A stretch of DNA of 17,666 nucleotides from Desulfosporosinus sp. UBA5188 (GTDB lineage Bacteria; Bacillota; Desulfitobacteriia; Desulfitobacteriales; Desulfitobacteriaceae): the NCBI GenBank assembly GCA_002413075.1, contig DHWG01000187.1:27522-45187 (forward strand), written 5' to 3'. The first letter of the stretch is position 1; every line of letters begins with the position of its first letter. The translations under genes and the position numbers were made by a program. Positions 1 to 6,318 of the stretch are shown piece after piece. The notes under the pieces were generated by a model, which was not told the DNA's origin, did not search any database, and was given only the letters and a program-made list of their open reading frames with translations.

Positions 1-1
1 T

Positions 2-766
2 ATGCGGCCATACGCTGATGGTCGGGGAAGTTACGCTAAAGTTACCCCGCTATTTAAACAGTTTGCAACAAAACGTCCGGAAAGTTCACCCTACGCGGTA
101 GGGACTTATTACTACGTTCGTGGCACGTATACACATTTTAATTTGGATTTCGATCGTGATGTTTTGCACATAGCAGATTTAGGGTTGCTTCAGATTTCCA
201 TGGAACCGGTGGTCGCAGGGCCGAAGGATGCTTATGCTTTTCAGGAAGGAGACTTGAAGAAGATTCGAGAGTCGTATGATCGCCTCGGTGAAGAACTTTT
301 AGAGCGCCGAGCCCAAGACAAATCGTTCAATTTCTTTCATTTTAATGTCGCGTTAGACCAGGGGCCCTGTTTAATTAAACGTCTTTCTGGCTGTGGTGCT
401 GGTCACGAGTATGTGGCAATTTCTCCAGAGGGAGATCTCTATCCATGTCATCAGTTTGTGGGTCAAGCTAAATATAAAATGGGTTCACTTTATGACAAGA
501 ATCCTTATCAACTTAAAGCTGATTTGGTCCATGACTTTCGCGCAGCAAATGTGTATGCCAAATCGTCTTGCAGAGAGTGTTGGGCACGTTTTGCATGCAG
601 CGGAGGGTGTCATGCGGCAAATGTTGCCTTCACCAACAAACTGACGGAGGTTTATACCTTGGGTTGTGAGCTGCAGAAAAAACGTTTAGAAGTAGCATTT
701 TATGTAAAAATTCACGAAATTCAGCATAATACGGTCTCAGAGCCGAAGCAGGAAGTTCGCTGTTAG
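2..766 (+). CDS. scfB: SCIFF-peptide radical SAM maturase, C-terminal part (5' truncated by window edge)
   Basis: This is the C-terminal 254 residues of a radical-SAM/SPASM enzyme of the six-cysteine (SCIFF) peptide maturase type, which installs thioether cross-links in a small Cys-rich ribosomal peptide. The radical-SAM CX3CX2C core lies upstream of the window. What is visible is the SPASM auxiliary-cluster domain: Cys123 and Cys131 before the segment HEYVAISPEGDLYPC (Cys149), then C190-x2-C193-x5-C199-x3-C203 in SSCRECWARFACSGGC, and a last cluster Cys222. Before this come family-like stretches such as YYYVRGTYTHFNLDF and SMEPVVAGP. The ATG at base 2 is internal to the gene, not its start; full proteins are about 450 aa. 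The scfA precursor gene normally lies just upstream and is not in the window. No terminator is seen before the next promoter at 805. Family call is strong; the peptide substrate is inferred from the family. Confidence 0.87.
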   Translation: MRPYADGRGSYAKVTPLFKQFATKRPESSPYAVGTYYYVRGTYTHFNLDFDRDVLHIADLGLLQISMEPVVAGPKDAYAFQEGDLKKIRESYDRLGEELLERRAQDKSFNFFHFNVALDQGPCLIKRLSGCGAGHEYVAISPEGDLYPCHQFVGQAKYKMGSLYDKNPYQLKADLVHDFRAANVYAKSSCRECWARFACSGGCHAANVAFTNKLTEVYTLGCELQKKRLEVAFYVKIHEIQHNTVSEPKQEVRC

Positions 767-804
767 CAAGAGTGATGAATCGAATAAAATAGTAGGATAT
801 TTAG

Positions 805-833
805 TTGGATGGTTTGAAAAGACATGTTACAAT
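805..833 (+). promoter_or_regulatory. Sigma-A-type promoter of the TPR-walJ-htrA unit
   Basis: TTGGAT (805-810) and TACAAT (828-833) are separated by exactly 17 nt. The expected transcription start near 840 leaves about 30 nt of leader to the TTG at 870, so the ATG at 849 would be almost leaderless and lack an SD. Confidence 0.6.
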
Positions 834-869
834 GGAACTTGGTATTATATGGTTAAGGGGGAGAGCCGT

Positions 870-1550
870 TTGAACAAGAAAACGCAACGTGTTTATGCTA
901 TAATTCTTACTGTTCTTATTAGTATTGCCATGATTGGTTCAGGATTTCTTGGGTATTTTGTTAGTGGGAGTAATTCACCCGCCGATTCGGCTTCAAATAA
1001 GGCGGCTACGGCTACCGCAGAGTACCAAGCTAAAAAAGTGCGCATCGAGGCTATGGTTAAGCAAGCTAAGTTAGATCCCGGGAATATAGCCTTGCAAACG
1101 GCTTTAGGAAATGAATACTATGACGCGGGAGTGGCAGCAGAACAGGTTGCGCCGACTGAGACAGCAGAGAATTACAAACATGCGGTTGAGGCTTATCAGA
1201 ACGTCTTAAAAACAAATAAAGACCCTAATATTATGGTGGATTTGGCAACGGCTGCCTTTAAAAGTGGGGATAATGATCTAGCAGAAAAGAGTTTTAAAGA
1301 AGCATTAGCCCTTAAACCAGATCACCTGAATGGGTTAGTCAATTATGGGATTTTCCTAGCCAATGTGAAAAATGACTTGCCAGGCGCTATCCTTCAGTGG
1401 GAGAAAGCTCAGTCTTTTGCAACGAGCAATACAGAAAAAGACGATATTAAAGCTCTTATAAATCAAGCGCAAACAGCACTCAAGACGACACCAGCAGCAA
1501 ACGGAAGTTCAAACCCCAACCCGGCCTTAAACAATCCGACCGGAAAGTAA
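870..1550 (+). CDS. Membrane-anchored tetratricopeptide (TPR) repeat protein
   Basis: A 226-residue protein with a short basic N-terminus (LNKKTQR), one hydrophobic segment at about residues 9-30, then an Ala/Ser-rich linker and a soluble region expected outside the membrane. The soluble part carries TPR-like helical pairs: one around NYKHAVEAYQNVLKTNKDPN, one around DLATAAFKSGDNDLAEKSFK ending in ALALKPDH, and a third around NYGIFLANVKNDLPGAILQW. The C-terminus is a low-complexity Pro/Asn/Ser tail. I chose TTG at 870 over the in-frame ATG at 849 because the SD AAGGGGGAG (855-863) is 6 nt before the TTG and lies inside the longer reading. TPR proteins of this build usually scaffold envelope complexes; the specific partner is unknown. 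It precedes walJ by 109 nt with no terminator, so co-transcription with walJ-htrA is likely. Confidence 0.75.
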   Translation: MNKKTQRVYAIILTVLISIAMIGSGFLGYFVSGSNSPADSASNKAATATAEYQAKKVRIEAMVKQAKLDPGNIALQTALGNEYYDAGVAAEQVAPTETAENYKHAVEAYQNVLKTNKDPNIMVDLATAAFKSGDNDLAEKSFKEALALKPDHLNGLVNYGIFLANVKNDLPGAILQWEKAQSFATSNTEKDDIKALINQAQTALKTTPAANGSSNPNPALNNPTGK

Positions 1551-1554
1551 ACAC

Positions 1555-1572
1555 GTTCAACTAAAGTTGAAC
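1555..1572. repeat. Short inverted repeat between the TPR gene and walJ
   Basis: GTTCAAC (1555-1561), loop TAAA, GTTGAAC (1566-1572): a 7-bp perfect stem starting five bases after the TPR stop codon. There is no following T-run, so it is not a convincing terminator. It may be a processing or stability hairpin in the operon mRNA, or a small operator-like dyad. Confidence 0.45.
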
Positions 1573-1659
1573 CGAAGCAGAGCAACGAGGTACCATTTGT
1601 AGACGTGGGGGTCTAACGATTGGAAAAATAGTCCTGAACGACACCTGGAGGAACAAGAC

Positions 1660-2469
1660 ATGCATTTTACGACCTTAGCAAGCGGAAGTTCAGGCAACGC
1701 AATTCTTGTCGGAGACGACAACCGACATTTACTGGTGGATTGTGGGATCAGTGGGAAGAGCCTATTATATAATCTTTCCCTGGTAAACATTGCAGACTCA
1801 GAAATTGAAGGAATTGTGGTCACCCATGAACATGTGGACCATATCCGTGGAGTGGGTGTGCTTGCCCGCAAATTTAAAATACCCATCTATGCCACAAAGG
1901 GGCTTTGGGAAGTCATGAGTCCTTTACTAGGAAAGCTTGACGAAAACCAACATAGGGTTGTTCAAGAATCATTTTCTTGTGCAGGGCTTGATGTTCTGCT
2001 TTATCCTACGTCGCATGATAGTCGAGAAAGCTACGGATTAAAGGTCTCGCGACCCAAACGTAAGGATAAGCAGAACTTGGCGGTGGGTATTGCTACAGAC
2101 AGTGGAACGATTACAGAAGCAATGCATCGTCATTTGAAAGGGTGTGACGCCTTTGTCGTGGAGGCTAACTATGATGATCAGATGCTAAAGTTTGGGTCGT
2201 ATCCAGCGTATCTAAAGAGACGAATTGGGGGACAATACGGGCATCTTGAAAATAAGCAGTTAGCTGAAGGACTCAAAGAATGGATGACAGAAAACACGCA
2301 ACGAGTTGTGCTGGCCCATCTAAGCAAAGAAAATAATACTCCGGAAATTGCGTTAGCTACGGTGTTGCGAATTCTGAGAGATTCAGATAGATCAAGAGAG
2401 TATGGGGATGTGCAGGTGCAGGTGGCCCCTCGACATTCGCCACATGAACTGATCGTGCTGAAAGAATAA
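1660..2469 (+). CDS. walJ: WalJ/YycJ-family metallo-beta-lactamase-fold hydrolase
   Basis: A 269-aa cytosolic protein of the WalJ (YycJ) family. It opens with MHFTTLASGSSGNAILV, typical of this family, and has the metal-binding HxHxDH motif at residues 56-61 (THEHVDH). Later metal-site elements are visible in SHDSRESYGL, ATDSG and LAHLSKENN. The fold binds two metal ions and the family is thought to act on nucleic acids; in Bacillus and relatives it is linked to coordinating cell division and wall metabolism with DNA replication. The SD TGGAGG sits about 7 nt before the ATG. In Bacilli the gene closes the walRKHIJ operon and is followed by an HtrA-like protease; here the walJ-htrA pair is kept but no two-component system lies upstream in the window. 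Length is normal for the family. Confidence 0.87.
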   Translation: MHFTTLASGSSGNAILVGDDNRHLLVDCGISGKSLLYNLSLVNIADSEIEGIVVTHEHVDHIRGVGVLARKFKIPIYATKGLWEVMSPLLGKLDENQHRVVQESFSCAGLDVLLYPTSHDSRESYGLKVSRPKRKDKQNLAVGIATDSGTITEAMHRHLKGCDAFVVEANYDDQMLKFGSYPAYLKRRIGGQYGHLENKQLAEGLKEWMTENTQRVVLAHLSKENNTPEIALATVLRILRDSDRSREYGDVQVQVAPRHSPHELIVLKE

Positions 2470-2486
2470 TAGTCTGAGGAGGAGTC

Positions 2487-3638
2487 ATGAGCTATTATAA
2501 TGACAAAAACAATTATTCACGCAGAAGAGGCGGTTTCTTTTCAACGGTTGCTGTCGCTTTAATTAGTGCCTTGCTGGGAGGGGTCATCGCGGTGGCGGTG
2601 GTTCCAGCCATATACGGAACGAAACAACAAGCACCCACGAATCAAGTGGTTTTAAATGGTGGACCAACGACTCCGGCCATCAACAATGAGGGCACCACTA
2701 ATTTTCCAGTTGCTCAGATTGCAAAAGTCACTGGCCCAGCTGTTGTGGGGATTGCTAATTTTAAGGCTACAGGCGCTATTTTCGGTGGAAGCGCACTCAC
2801 TGAAGTGGCAAGTGGGTCTGGCTTTATCATTGATGCCCAACATGGCTACATCGTTACGAATAACCATGTCGTTGTCGGGGCTGAAAAAATTGTTGTGAGT
2901 TTGGCCGATGGCCGAAATATTGACGCAAAACTGGTGGGGGCCGATCCACGTACAGACTTAGCGGTTGTTCAGATTGCCGATACAAAAAACCTTATTGCTA
3001 CGAAACAGGGAGATTCTTCGAAGCTACAAGTCGGTGAACCCGTTGTTGCAATCGGGAATCCTGGAGGACAAGAATTTGCGCGCTCCGTGACGACCGGCGT
3101 TATTTCGGCAACGAATCGGATCTTAGATATCGAGGGTGAAGCAAGTTTTAACCTGATTCAAACCGATGCGGCCATTAACCCTGGAAACAGTGGTGGGCCA
3201 CTTGTGAATTACCAGGGAGAAGTGATAGGGATTAATTCCGCTAAGAATCAGGAAGCTGGATTTGAAGGGATGGGTTTTGCCATCCCGATGTCGGACGCCT
3301 TGCCGACGATTACTCAACTGATAGAAAAAGGATATGCAAGTCATCCAGGTCTTAATGTTCAAATCGATCCTCGGTATACGGCAGAATATGCTAGTCAAAA
3401 AGGGTCACCACCTGGGGCCTATGTTGCTAAAGTTACGGCTGGCGGACCGGCTGAAAAGGCAGGGATCCGTGTAGCAGATGTCTTGACGAAGATTAATGGT
3501 AAAGACATTAAGAGCTCACTAGGTTTAACCCATGAGTTGTTCAAGTATAAGCCAGGGGACAAGGTGACCGTCACAATTTTCCGTGAGAACAAGACAATGG
3601 ACGTTTCAATTGAACTTGTGGAAATCAAGTCACAATAA
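2487..3638 (+). CDS. htrA: HtrA/DegP-type membrane-anchored serine protease with PDZ domain
   Basis: A 383-aa trypsin-like protease acting at the outer face of the membrane on misfolded envelope proteins. It has a basic cytoplasmic N-terminus (residues 1-16, with SRRR), one transmembrane anchor at about 17-43, a Pro/Asn/Thr-rich linker, a protease domain at about 75-280 and one PDZ domain at about 285-380. The catalytic triad is visible: His127 in NNHVVV, Asp157 in PRTDLAV and Ser235 in NPGNSGGPL. The PDZ ends with the usual GIRVADVLTKINGKDI and YKPGDKVTVTIFR segments. The SD GAGGAGG lies about 5 nt before the ATG and only 17 nt separate it from walJ, so the two are co-transcribed. Homologues next to walJ are often called yycK or htrC; I use the generic symbol. 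Nothing is missing or truncated. Confidence 0.9.
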   Translation: MSYYNDKNNYSRRRGGFFSTVAVALISALLGGVIAVAVVPAIYGTKQQAPTNQVVLNGGPTTPAINNEGTTNFPVAQIAKVTGPAVVGIANFKATGAIFGGSALTEVASGSGFIIDAQHGYIVTNNHVVVGAEKIVVSLADGRNIDAKLVGADPRTDLAVVQIADTKNLIATKQGDSSKLQVGEPVVAIGNPGGQEFARSVTTGVISATNRILDIEGEASFNLIQTDAAINPGNSGGPLVNYQGEVIGINSAKNQEAGFEGMGFAIPMSDALPTITQLIEKGYASHPGLNVQIDPRYTAEYASQKGSPPGAYVAKVTAGGPAEKAGIRVADVLTKINGKDIKSSLGLTHELFKYKPGDKVTVTIFRENKTMDVSIELVEIKSQ

Positions 3639-3670
3639 GCAGGACTTCACGAGAATTGTTACGACAATCA

Positions 3671-3701
3671 CAAAAAAGGAGGCATAATGCCTCCTTTTTT
3701 G
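3671..3701 (+). terminator. Palindromic rho-independent terminator after htrA
   Basis: Two 15-nt arms (3671-3685 and 3687-3701) pair perfectly around a single central base. The GC-rich core GGAGGC/GCCTCC is followed by TTTTTTG on the + strand. Because the arm begins with AAAAAA it also ends in a U-run on the minus strand, so it can stop transcription from both sides, including the small minus-strand ORF at 3871-3996. Confidence 0.85.
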
Positions 3702-3708
3702 TACTAGA

Positions 3709-3741
3709 CAGAAAGTATAACTTTTTGTTATATACTTTCTG
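3709..3741. repeat. 11-bp-stem hairpin next to the htrA terminator
   Basis: CAGAAAGTATA (3709-3719) pairs perfectly with TATACTTTCTG (3731-3741) across an 11-nt loop. On the minus strand it precedes the terminator at 3671-3701, so it may lie in the 3' part of a minus-strand transcript. Confidence 0.6.
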
Positions 3742-3838
3742 GGAGGTCCCTTCTCGCCATCACGGCGCCTTTCCATCCTTGGCCAGCGCATCAGTGCAAC
3801 TAAGGCGACCGCCTTCTCTGACTTGGTGCTAGCCAAGT
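3741..3838. other. Run of small hairpins, possible structured RNA or degenerate element
   Basis: This non-coding stretch is more GC-rich than the gap around it and contains consecutive short stems: GGG/CCC (3741-3750), CGCC/GGCG (3755-3767, loop ATCAC), GCA/TGC (3788-3797), AAGGC/GCCTT (3802-3815, loop GACC) and ACTTGG/CCAAGT (3821-3838). CTTGGC at 3778-3783 can instead pair with GCCAAG at 3832-3837, which would exclude the last hairpin. A minus-strand reading frame runs through it, but starts at a TTG without an SD and shows no family I recognise. It could be a 3' UTR, a small RNA or the scar of an old insertion. The short stems alone could be chance. Confidence 0.35.
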
Positions 3839-3870
3839 TGTCTTTATATCAAGGGTGATTAATGATCTTT

Positions 3871-3996
3871 TCACGCAACCTTATGACCGGGGCTGATTTT
3901 ATAAGCAGCTTTAAATTGAAGAATTTCTTGTATAGTTACATTACCAAACAAGGCGGTTAGTAATTTCAGATCTGAAATTTTCCCCGATATAGCCAT
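3871..3996 (-). CDS. Small hypothetical protein, 41 aa
   Basis: An ATG at 3996 (minus) is preceded by a strong SD (TAGGAGGA, 5 nt spacing) and opens 41 codons ending in TGA. The sequence starts MAISGKISDLKLLTALFGNV and continues TIQEILQFKAAYKISPGHKVA. It looks like a compact helical, soluble domain with no membrane segment or Cys. A -10-like TATAAT lies at 4056-4051 (minus) without a good -35. I do not recognise the family. It could be a genuine small protein or the N-terminal stub of a decayed gene whose remainder is the hairpin-rich stretch downstream. The SD and the conservative residue composition favour translation. Confidence 0.45.
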   Translation of the reverse strand: MAISGKISDLKLLTALFGNVTIQEILQFKAAYKISPGHKVA

Positions 3997-4219
3997 TATA
4001 TTCCTCCTAAGACGCTGAGATTCTCCATTGCAACTTTTTTACTTATTCCAATTATATCCAAAATTAACCCATCTTAGACTAATATAATTAGGGAAGAACA
4101 ATTATTATTTAACCCGTTAATGAAGCAGTTCGTCTTAGTCTATTATGGGAGCAATGATCACTTGAGACATTGGAAATTGCTTTGGATTATAGAGCTTTAA
4201 GGTATTTAAGGGTGTAAAG
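3997..4219. other. AT-rich gap before glnS with an interrupted inverted repeat
   Basis: No gene is evident here on either strand. The stretch holds the upstream region of the 41-codon minus ORF and an imperfect dyad: CCCAT-ctt-AGACTAA at 4068-4082 against TTAGTCT-att-ATGGG at 4135-4149 (12 of 15 positions pair, around a 3x3 internal loop), 52 nt apart. The dyad could be a regulatory or recombinational relic. Confidence 0.4.
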
Positions 4220-4248
4220 TTGATCTCTCGCCAGGTATGCGGTATGAT
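4220..4248 (+). promoter_or_regulatory. Sigma-A-type promoter of glnS
   Basis: TTGATC (4220-4225) and TATGAT (4243-4248) are separated by 17 nt. The transcript would start near 4255, giving a leader of about 53 nt. This is too short for a T-box riboswitch, and no T-box motif is seen. Confidence 0.65.
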
Positions 4249-4307
4249 TTAGGGCAAGGGTAAATTGGCAAATACAGGATCAGAGTTGGAAGAAAGGTTG
4301 ATAACTG

Positions 4308-5966
4308 ATGGAAAACAAGCCCACTTCAAATTTCCTGAGGAATATTATCATGGAAGATCTAAAGTTAGGTAAAGTTGATCACATTATCACGCGGTTCCCT
4401 CCGGAACCCAACGGCTATTTACATATTGGACATGCTAAATCGATTATTCTTAACTTCGAATTGGCCCATGAATTCAAGGGAAAGACCCATTTGCGTTTTG
4501 ACGACACTAATCCGGCGAAAGAAGACACGGAATACGTGGAATCTATCAAGGCAGACGTCGAATGGTTAGGGTATGAATGGGACGAGTTGTTCTTTGCCTC
4601 AGACTATTTTGAGGAAATGTGCAACCGAGCCGTGTTACTTATTAAAAAGGGCAAAGCGTATGTTTGTGATTCCACCGCAGAGGAAATACGAAAAATGCGT
4701 GGATCGTTAACAGAAGCGGGTATGAAGAGCCCCTTTCGTGACCGGGCAGTGGAAGAAAACCAGGCGTTGTTTGAGAGCATGCGTCAAGGGGAATTCAAAG
4801 ACGGTGAAAAGGTATTGCGAGCGAAAATTGACATGGCGTCACCGAATATAAATATGCGGGACCCTGTACTTTACCGGATTGCTCATGCGACCCATCACAA
4901 GACAGGGGATATTTGGTGTATCTATCCAATGTATGGTTTTGCACATCCTTTAGAAGATGCTATTGAAGGGGTCACACATTCAATTTGTACCTTAGAGTTT
5001 GAGGATCAACGTCCCTTCTACAATTGGATCATTCGGGAATGCGAAATGGAGAATACGCCCCATCAATACGAGTTCGCTCGGCTCAATATTACGAATACAG
5101 TCATGAGTAAGCGCAAGCTTAAGCAACTAGTTGATGACTCGGTTGTGGACGGATGGGATGATCCCCGTATGCCGACCATCTCGGGACTTCGGCGCAGAGG
5201 GTATACGGCAGAGGCGATTCGCGCCTTCGCTCGAGAAATAGGTGTGGCCAAAGCGGATAGTGTTGTCGACACTAAAATGCTCGAACATTTTATTCGGGAA
5301 GACCTGAAACTCACAGCACCGAGAACAATGGCCGTCTTAAAACCGCTTAAGGTGGTTATAACGAATTATCCAGAAGGTCAGGTAGAGCTGTTAGAAGCGG
5401 AGATTAACCCGGAGAATTCAGACATGGGTACTCGGCAAATTCCTTTTTCTCGAGAAATATACATTGAGCAAGAGGACTTTACAGAGAATCCGCCCGCTAA
5501 GTATCACAGACTGTTCCCGGGAAATGAAGTTCGACTTAAAAATGCCTATTTTATTAAATGTAATAATACAATAAAAGATGAGTCGGGTAAACTTGTTGAA
5601 TTGCACTGTACGTATGACCAGGAGACCAAAAGTGGTTCAGGCTTCACTGGCCGTAAAGTCAAAGGTACGATTCATTGGGTTGAAGCCTCGCAGGCTATCC
5701 CTGCAGAATTTAGATTATACGAGCCTTTGATTTTGGATGAAGACATGGAGGAGGGGACATCATTTATGGATCATATTAATCCCAACTCCTTGGAGATCCT
5801 TGAAGGATTCGTTGAGCAAAACATAGCAGAGGCAAAATCCCAGGATAAATTTCAATTCTTCAGGCATGGCTATTTCAATGTTGACCCGTTGAATTCAACG
5901 AGGGACCATCTCGTATTTAACAGAATTGTTTCATTGAAGAATACCTTTGAATTGCCCAAACGGTAG
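4308..5966 (+). CDS. glnS: Glutaminyl-tRNA synthetase (GlnRS)
   Basis: A 552-aa class I aminoacyl-tRNA synthetase charging tRNA-Gln directly with glutamine in the cytosol. The N-terminus SNFLRNIIMEDLKLGK matches the GlnRS start region. The first signature is TRFPPEPNGYLHIGHAKS (HIGH at 39-42) and the KMSKS-type loop is VMSKRKL (MSKRK at 266-270), followed by GWDDPRMPTISGLRRRGY. It then has the two anticodon-binding beta-barrels (about 330-550), with GRKVKGTIHWV and the terminal FNRIVSLKNTF. Length equals that of the E. coli enzyme (about 554 aa). These features distinguish it from GltX, which has a different C-terminal domain. The SD AGAAAGG is 10 nt upstream, rather weak. It is monocistronic, between its own promoter and terminator. 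Many Firmicutes lack GlnRS and use GltX plus GatCAB; clostridial lineages often have it. Confidence 0.96.
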   Translation: MENKPTSNFLRNIIMEDLKLGKVDHIITRFPPEPNGYLHIGHAKSIILNFELAHEFKGKTHLRFDDTNPAKEDTEYVESIKADVEWLGYEWDELFFASDYFEEMCNRAVLLIKKGKAYVCDSTAEEIRKMRGSLTEAGMKSPFRDRAVEENQALFESMRQGEFKDGEKVLRAKIDMASPNINMRDPVLYRIAHATHHKTGDIWCIYPMYGFAHPLEDAIEGVTHSICTLEFEDQRPFYNWIIRECEMENTPHQYEFARLNITNTVMSKRKLKQLVDDSVVDGWDDPRMPTISGLRRRGYTAEAIRAFAREIGVAKADSVVDTKMLEHFIREDLKLTAPRTMAVLKPLKVVITNYPEGQVELLEAEINPENSDMGTRQIPFSREIYIEQEDFTENPPAKYHRLFPGNEVRLKNAYFIKCNNTIKDESGKLVELHCTYDQETKSGSGFTGRKVKGTIHWVEASQAIPAEFRLYEPLILDEDMEEGTSFMDHINPNSLEILEGFVEQNIAEAKSQDKFQFFRHGYFNVDPLNSTRDHLVFNRIVSLKNTFELPKR

Positions 5967-5984
5967 AATTTAGTAATAGACACT

Positions 5985-6019
5985 TTAAAGATCCATCGGC
6001 CGAGCCGATGGATCTTTAA
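5985..6019 (+). terminator. Strong terminator after glnS
   Basis: A perfect 16-bp stem (5985-6000 with 6004-6019) closes on a CGA triloop and ends in CTTTAATTAAT. Its core is ATCCATCGGC/GCCGATGGAT. It starts 18 nt after the glnS stop codon. Confidence 0.85.
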
Positions 6020-6088
6020 TTAATATTGACATTATTTTTGCATTCGAGGAAATACTACCAAGTATAAGTGATAATGGGAGGGTTGAGC

Positions 6089-6226
6089 ATGAAAAACATC
6101 CAGCGAAAGAAGGGCATGGGACCCCATGAAGTCGAAGCTAAGGTATCGTATCAAAAGAGTGATTCTATCGGACTTGATCGTCACAAACTTCGAGGTTCAG
6201 AAGAGGAAGAGCTGACTCTTTCTTAA
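6089..6226 (+). CDS. Small hypothetical protein, 45 aa, charged
   Basis: The ATG at 6089 has a good SD (GGGAGGG, about 6 nt spacing). The 45 codons end at TAA and are followed 31 nt later by a hairpin, so this is a complete small transcription unit. The protein is basic at the N-terminus (MKNIQRKKGMGPHE) and acidic at the C-terminus (GSEEEELTLS), hydrophilic, without Cys, Trp or a membrane segment, which suggests a small soluble or nucleic-acid/protein-binding peptide. TTGACA (6026-6031) lies upstream, but no convincing -10 sits at normal spacing, so the promoter may use an alternative sigma factor. Family not recognised. Confidence 0.55.
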   Translation: MKNIQRKKGMGPHEVEAKVSYQKSDSIGLDRHKLRGSEEEELTLS

Positions 6227-6257
6227 ATTAGGTCAGGACAACACAATCGTTTTATTA

Positions 6258-6295
6258 AGAGTAGAGGCCGAGAAAAAAATCTCGGCTTCTACTCT
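6258..6295. terminator. Hairpin between the 45-aa ORF and the TIGR00300 gene (copy 1)
   Basis: AGAGTAGAGGCCGAGA (6258-6273) pairs with TCTCGGCTTCTACTCT (6280-6295) with a single G-U wobble and an A6 loop. It lies at the convergent ends of the plus-strand 45-aa ORF and the minus-strand gene, so it probably acts as a bidirectional terminator. Its left arm is identical to that of the hairpin at 7503-7540. Confidence 0.75.
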
Positions 6296-6318
6296 GCACT
6301 TTTGAAGTTAATAATCAT

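Noticed and set aside
849..1550. ATG at 849 as start of the TPR protein
   Set aside because: The promoter would leave only about 9 nt of leader without an SD, and the codons after this ATG themselves contain the SD (AAGGGGGAG) correctly spaced for the TTG at 870.
1557..1886. 109-aa minus-strand ORF over the start of walJ
   Set aside because: It lies antisense to a clear conserved gene, lacks an SD, and its composition looks like a reverse-strand shadow.
1660..3638. A complete wal (walRKHIJ) operon
   Set aside because: Only walJ and htrA are present; the upstream gene is a TPR protein behind its own promoter, and no response regulator or histidine kinase is in the window.
3630..3836. 68-aa minus-strand ORF overlapping the hairpin region and the htrA terminator
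   Set aside because: It starts at a TTG with no SD, reads through the terminator palindrome into the htrA 3' end, and shows no recognisable family; the hairpin content explains the stretch better.
4249..4307. T-box or other riboswitch ahead of glnS
   Set aside because: The leader from the predicted start is only about 53 nt and lacks T-box specifier/antiterminator motifs or a terminator-antiterminator pair.
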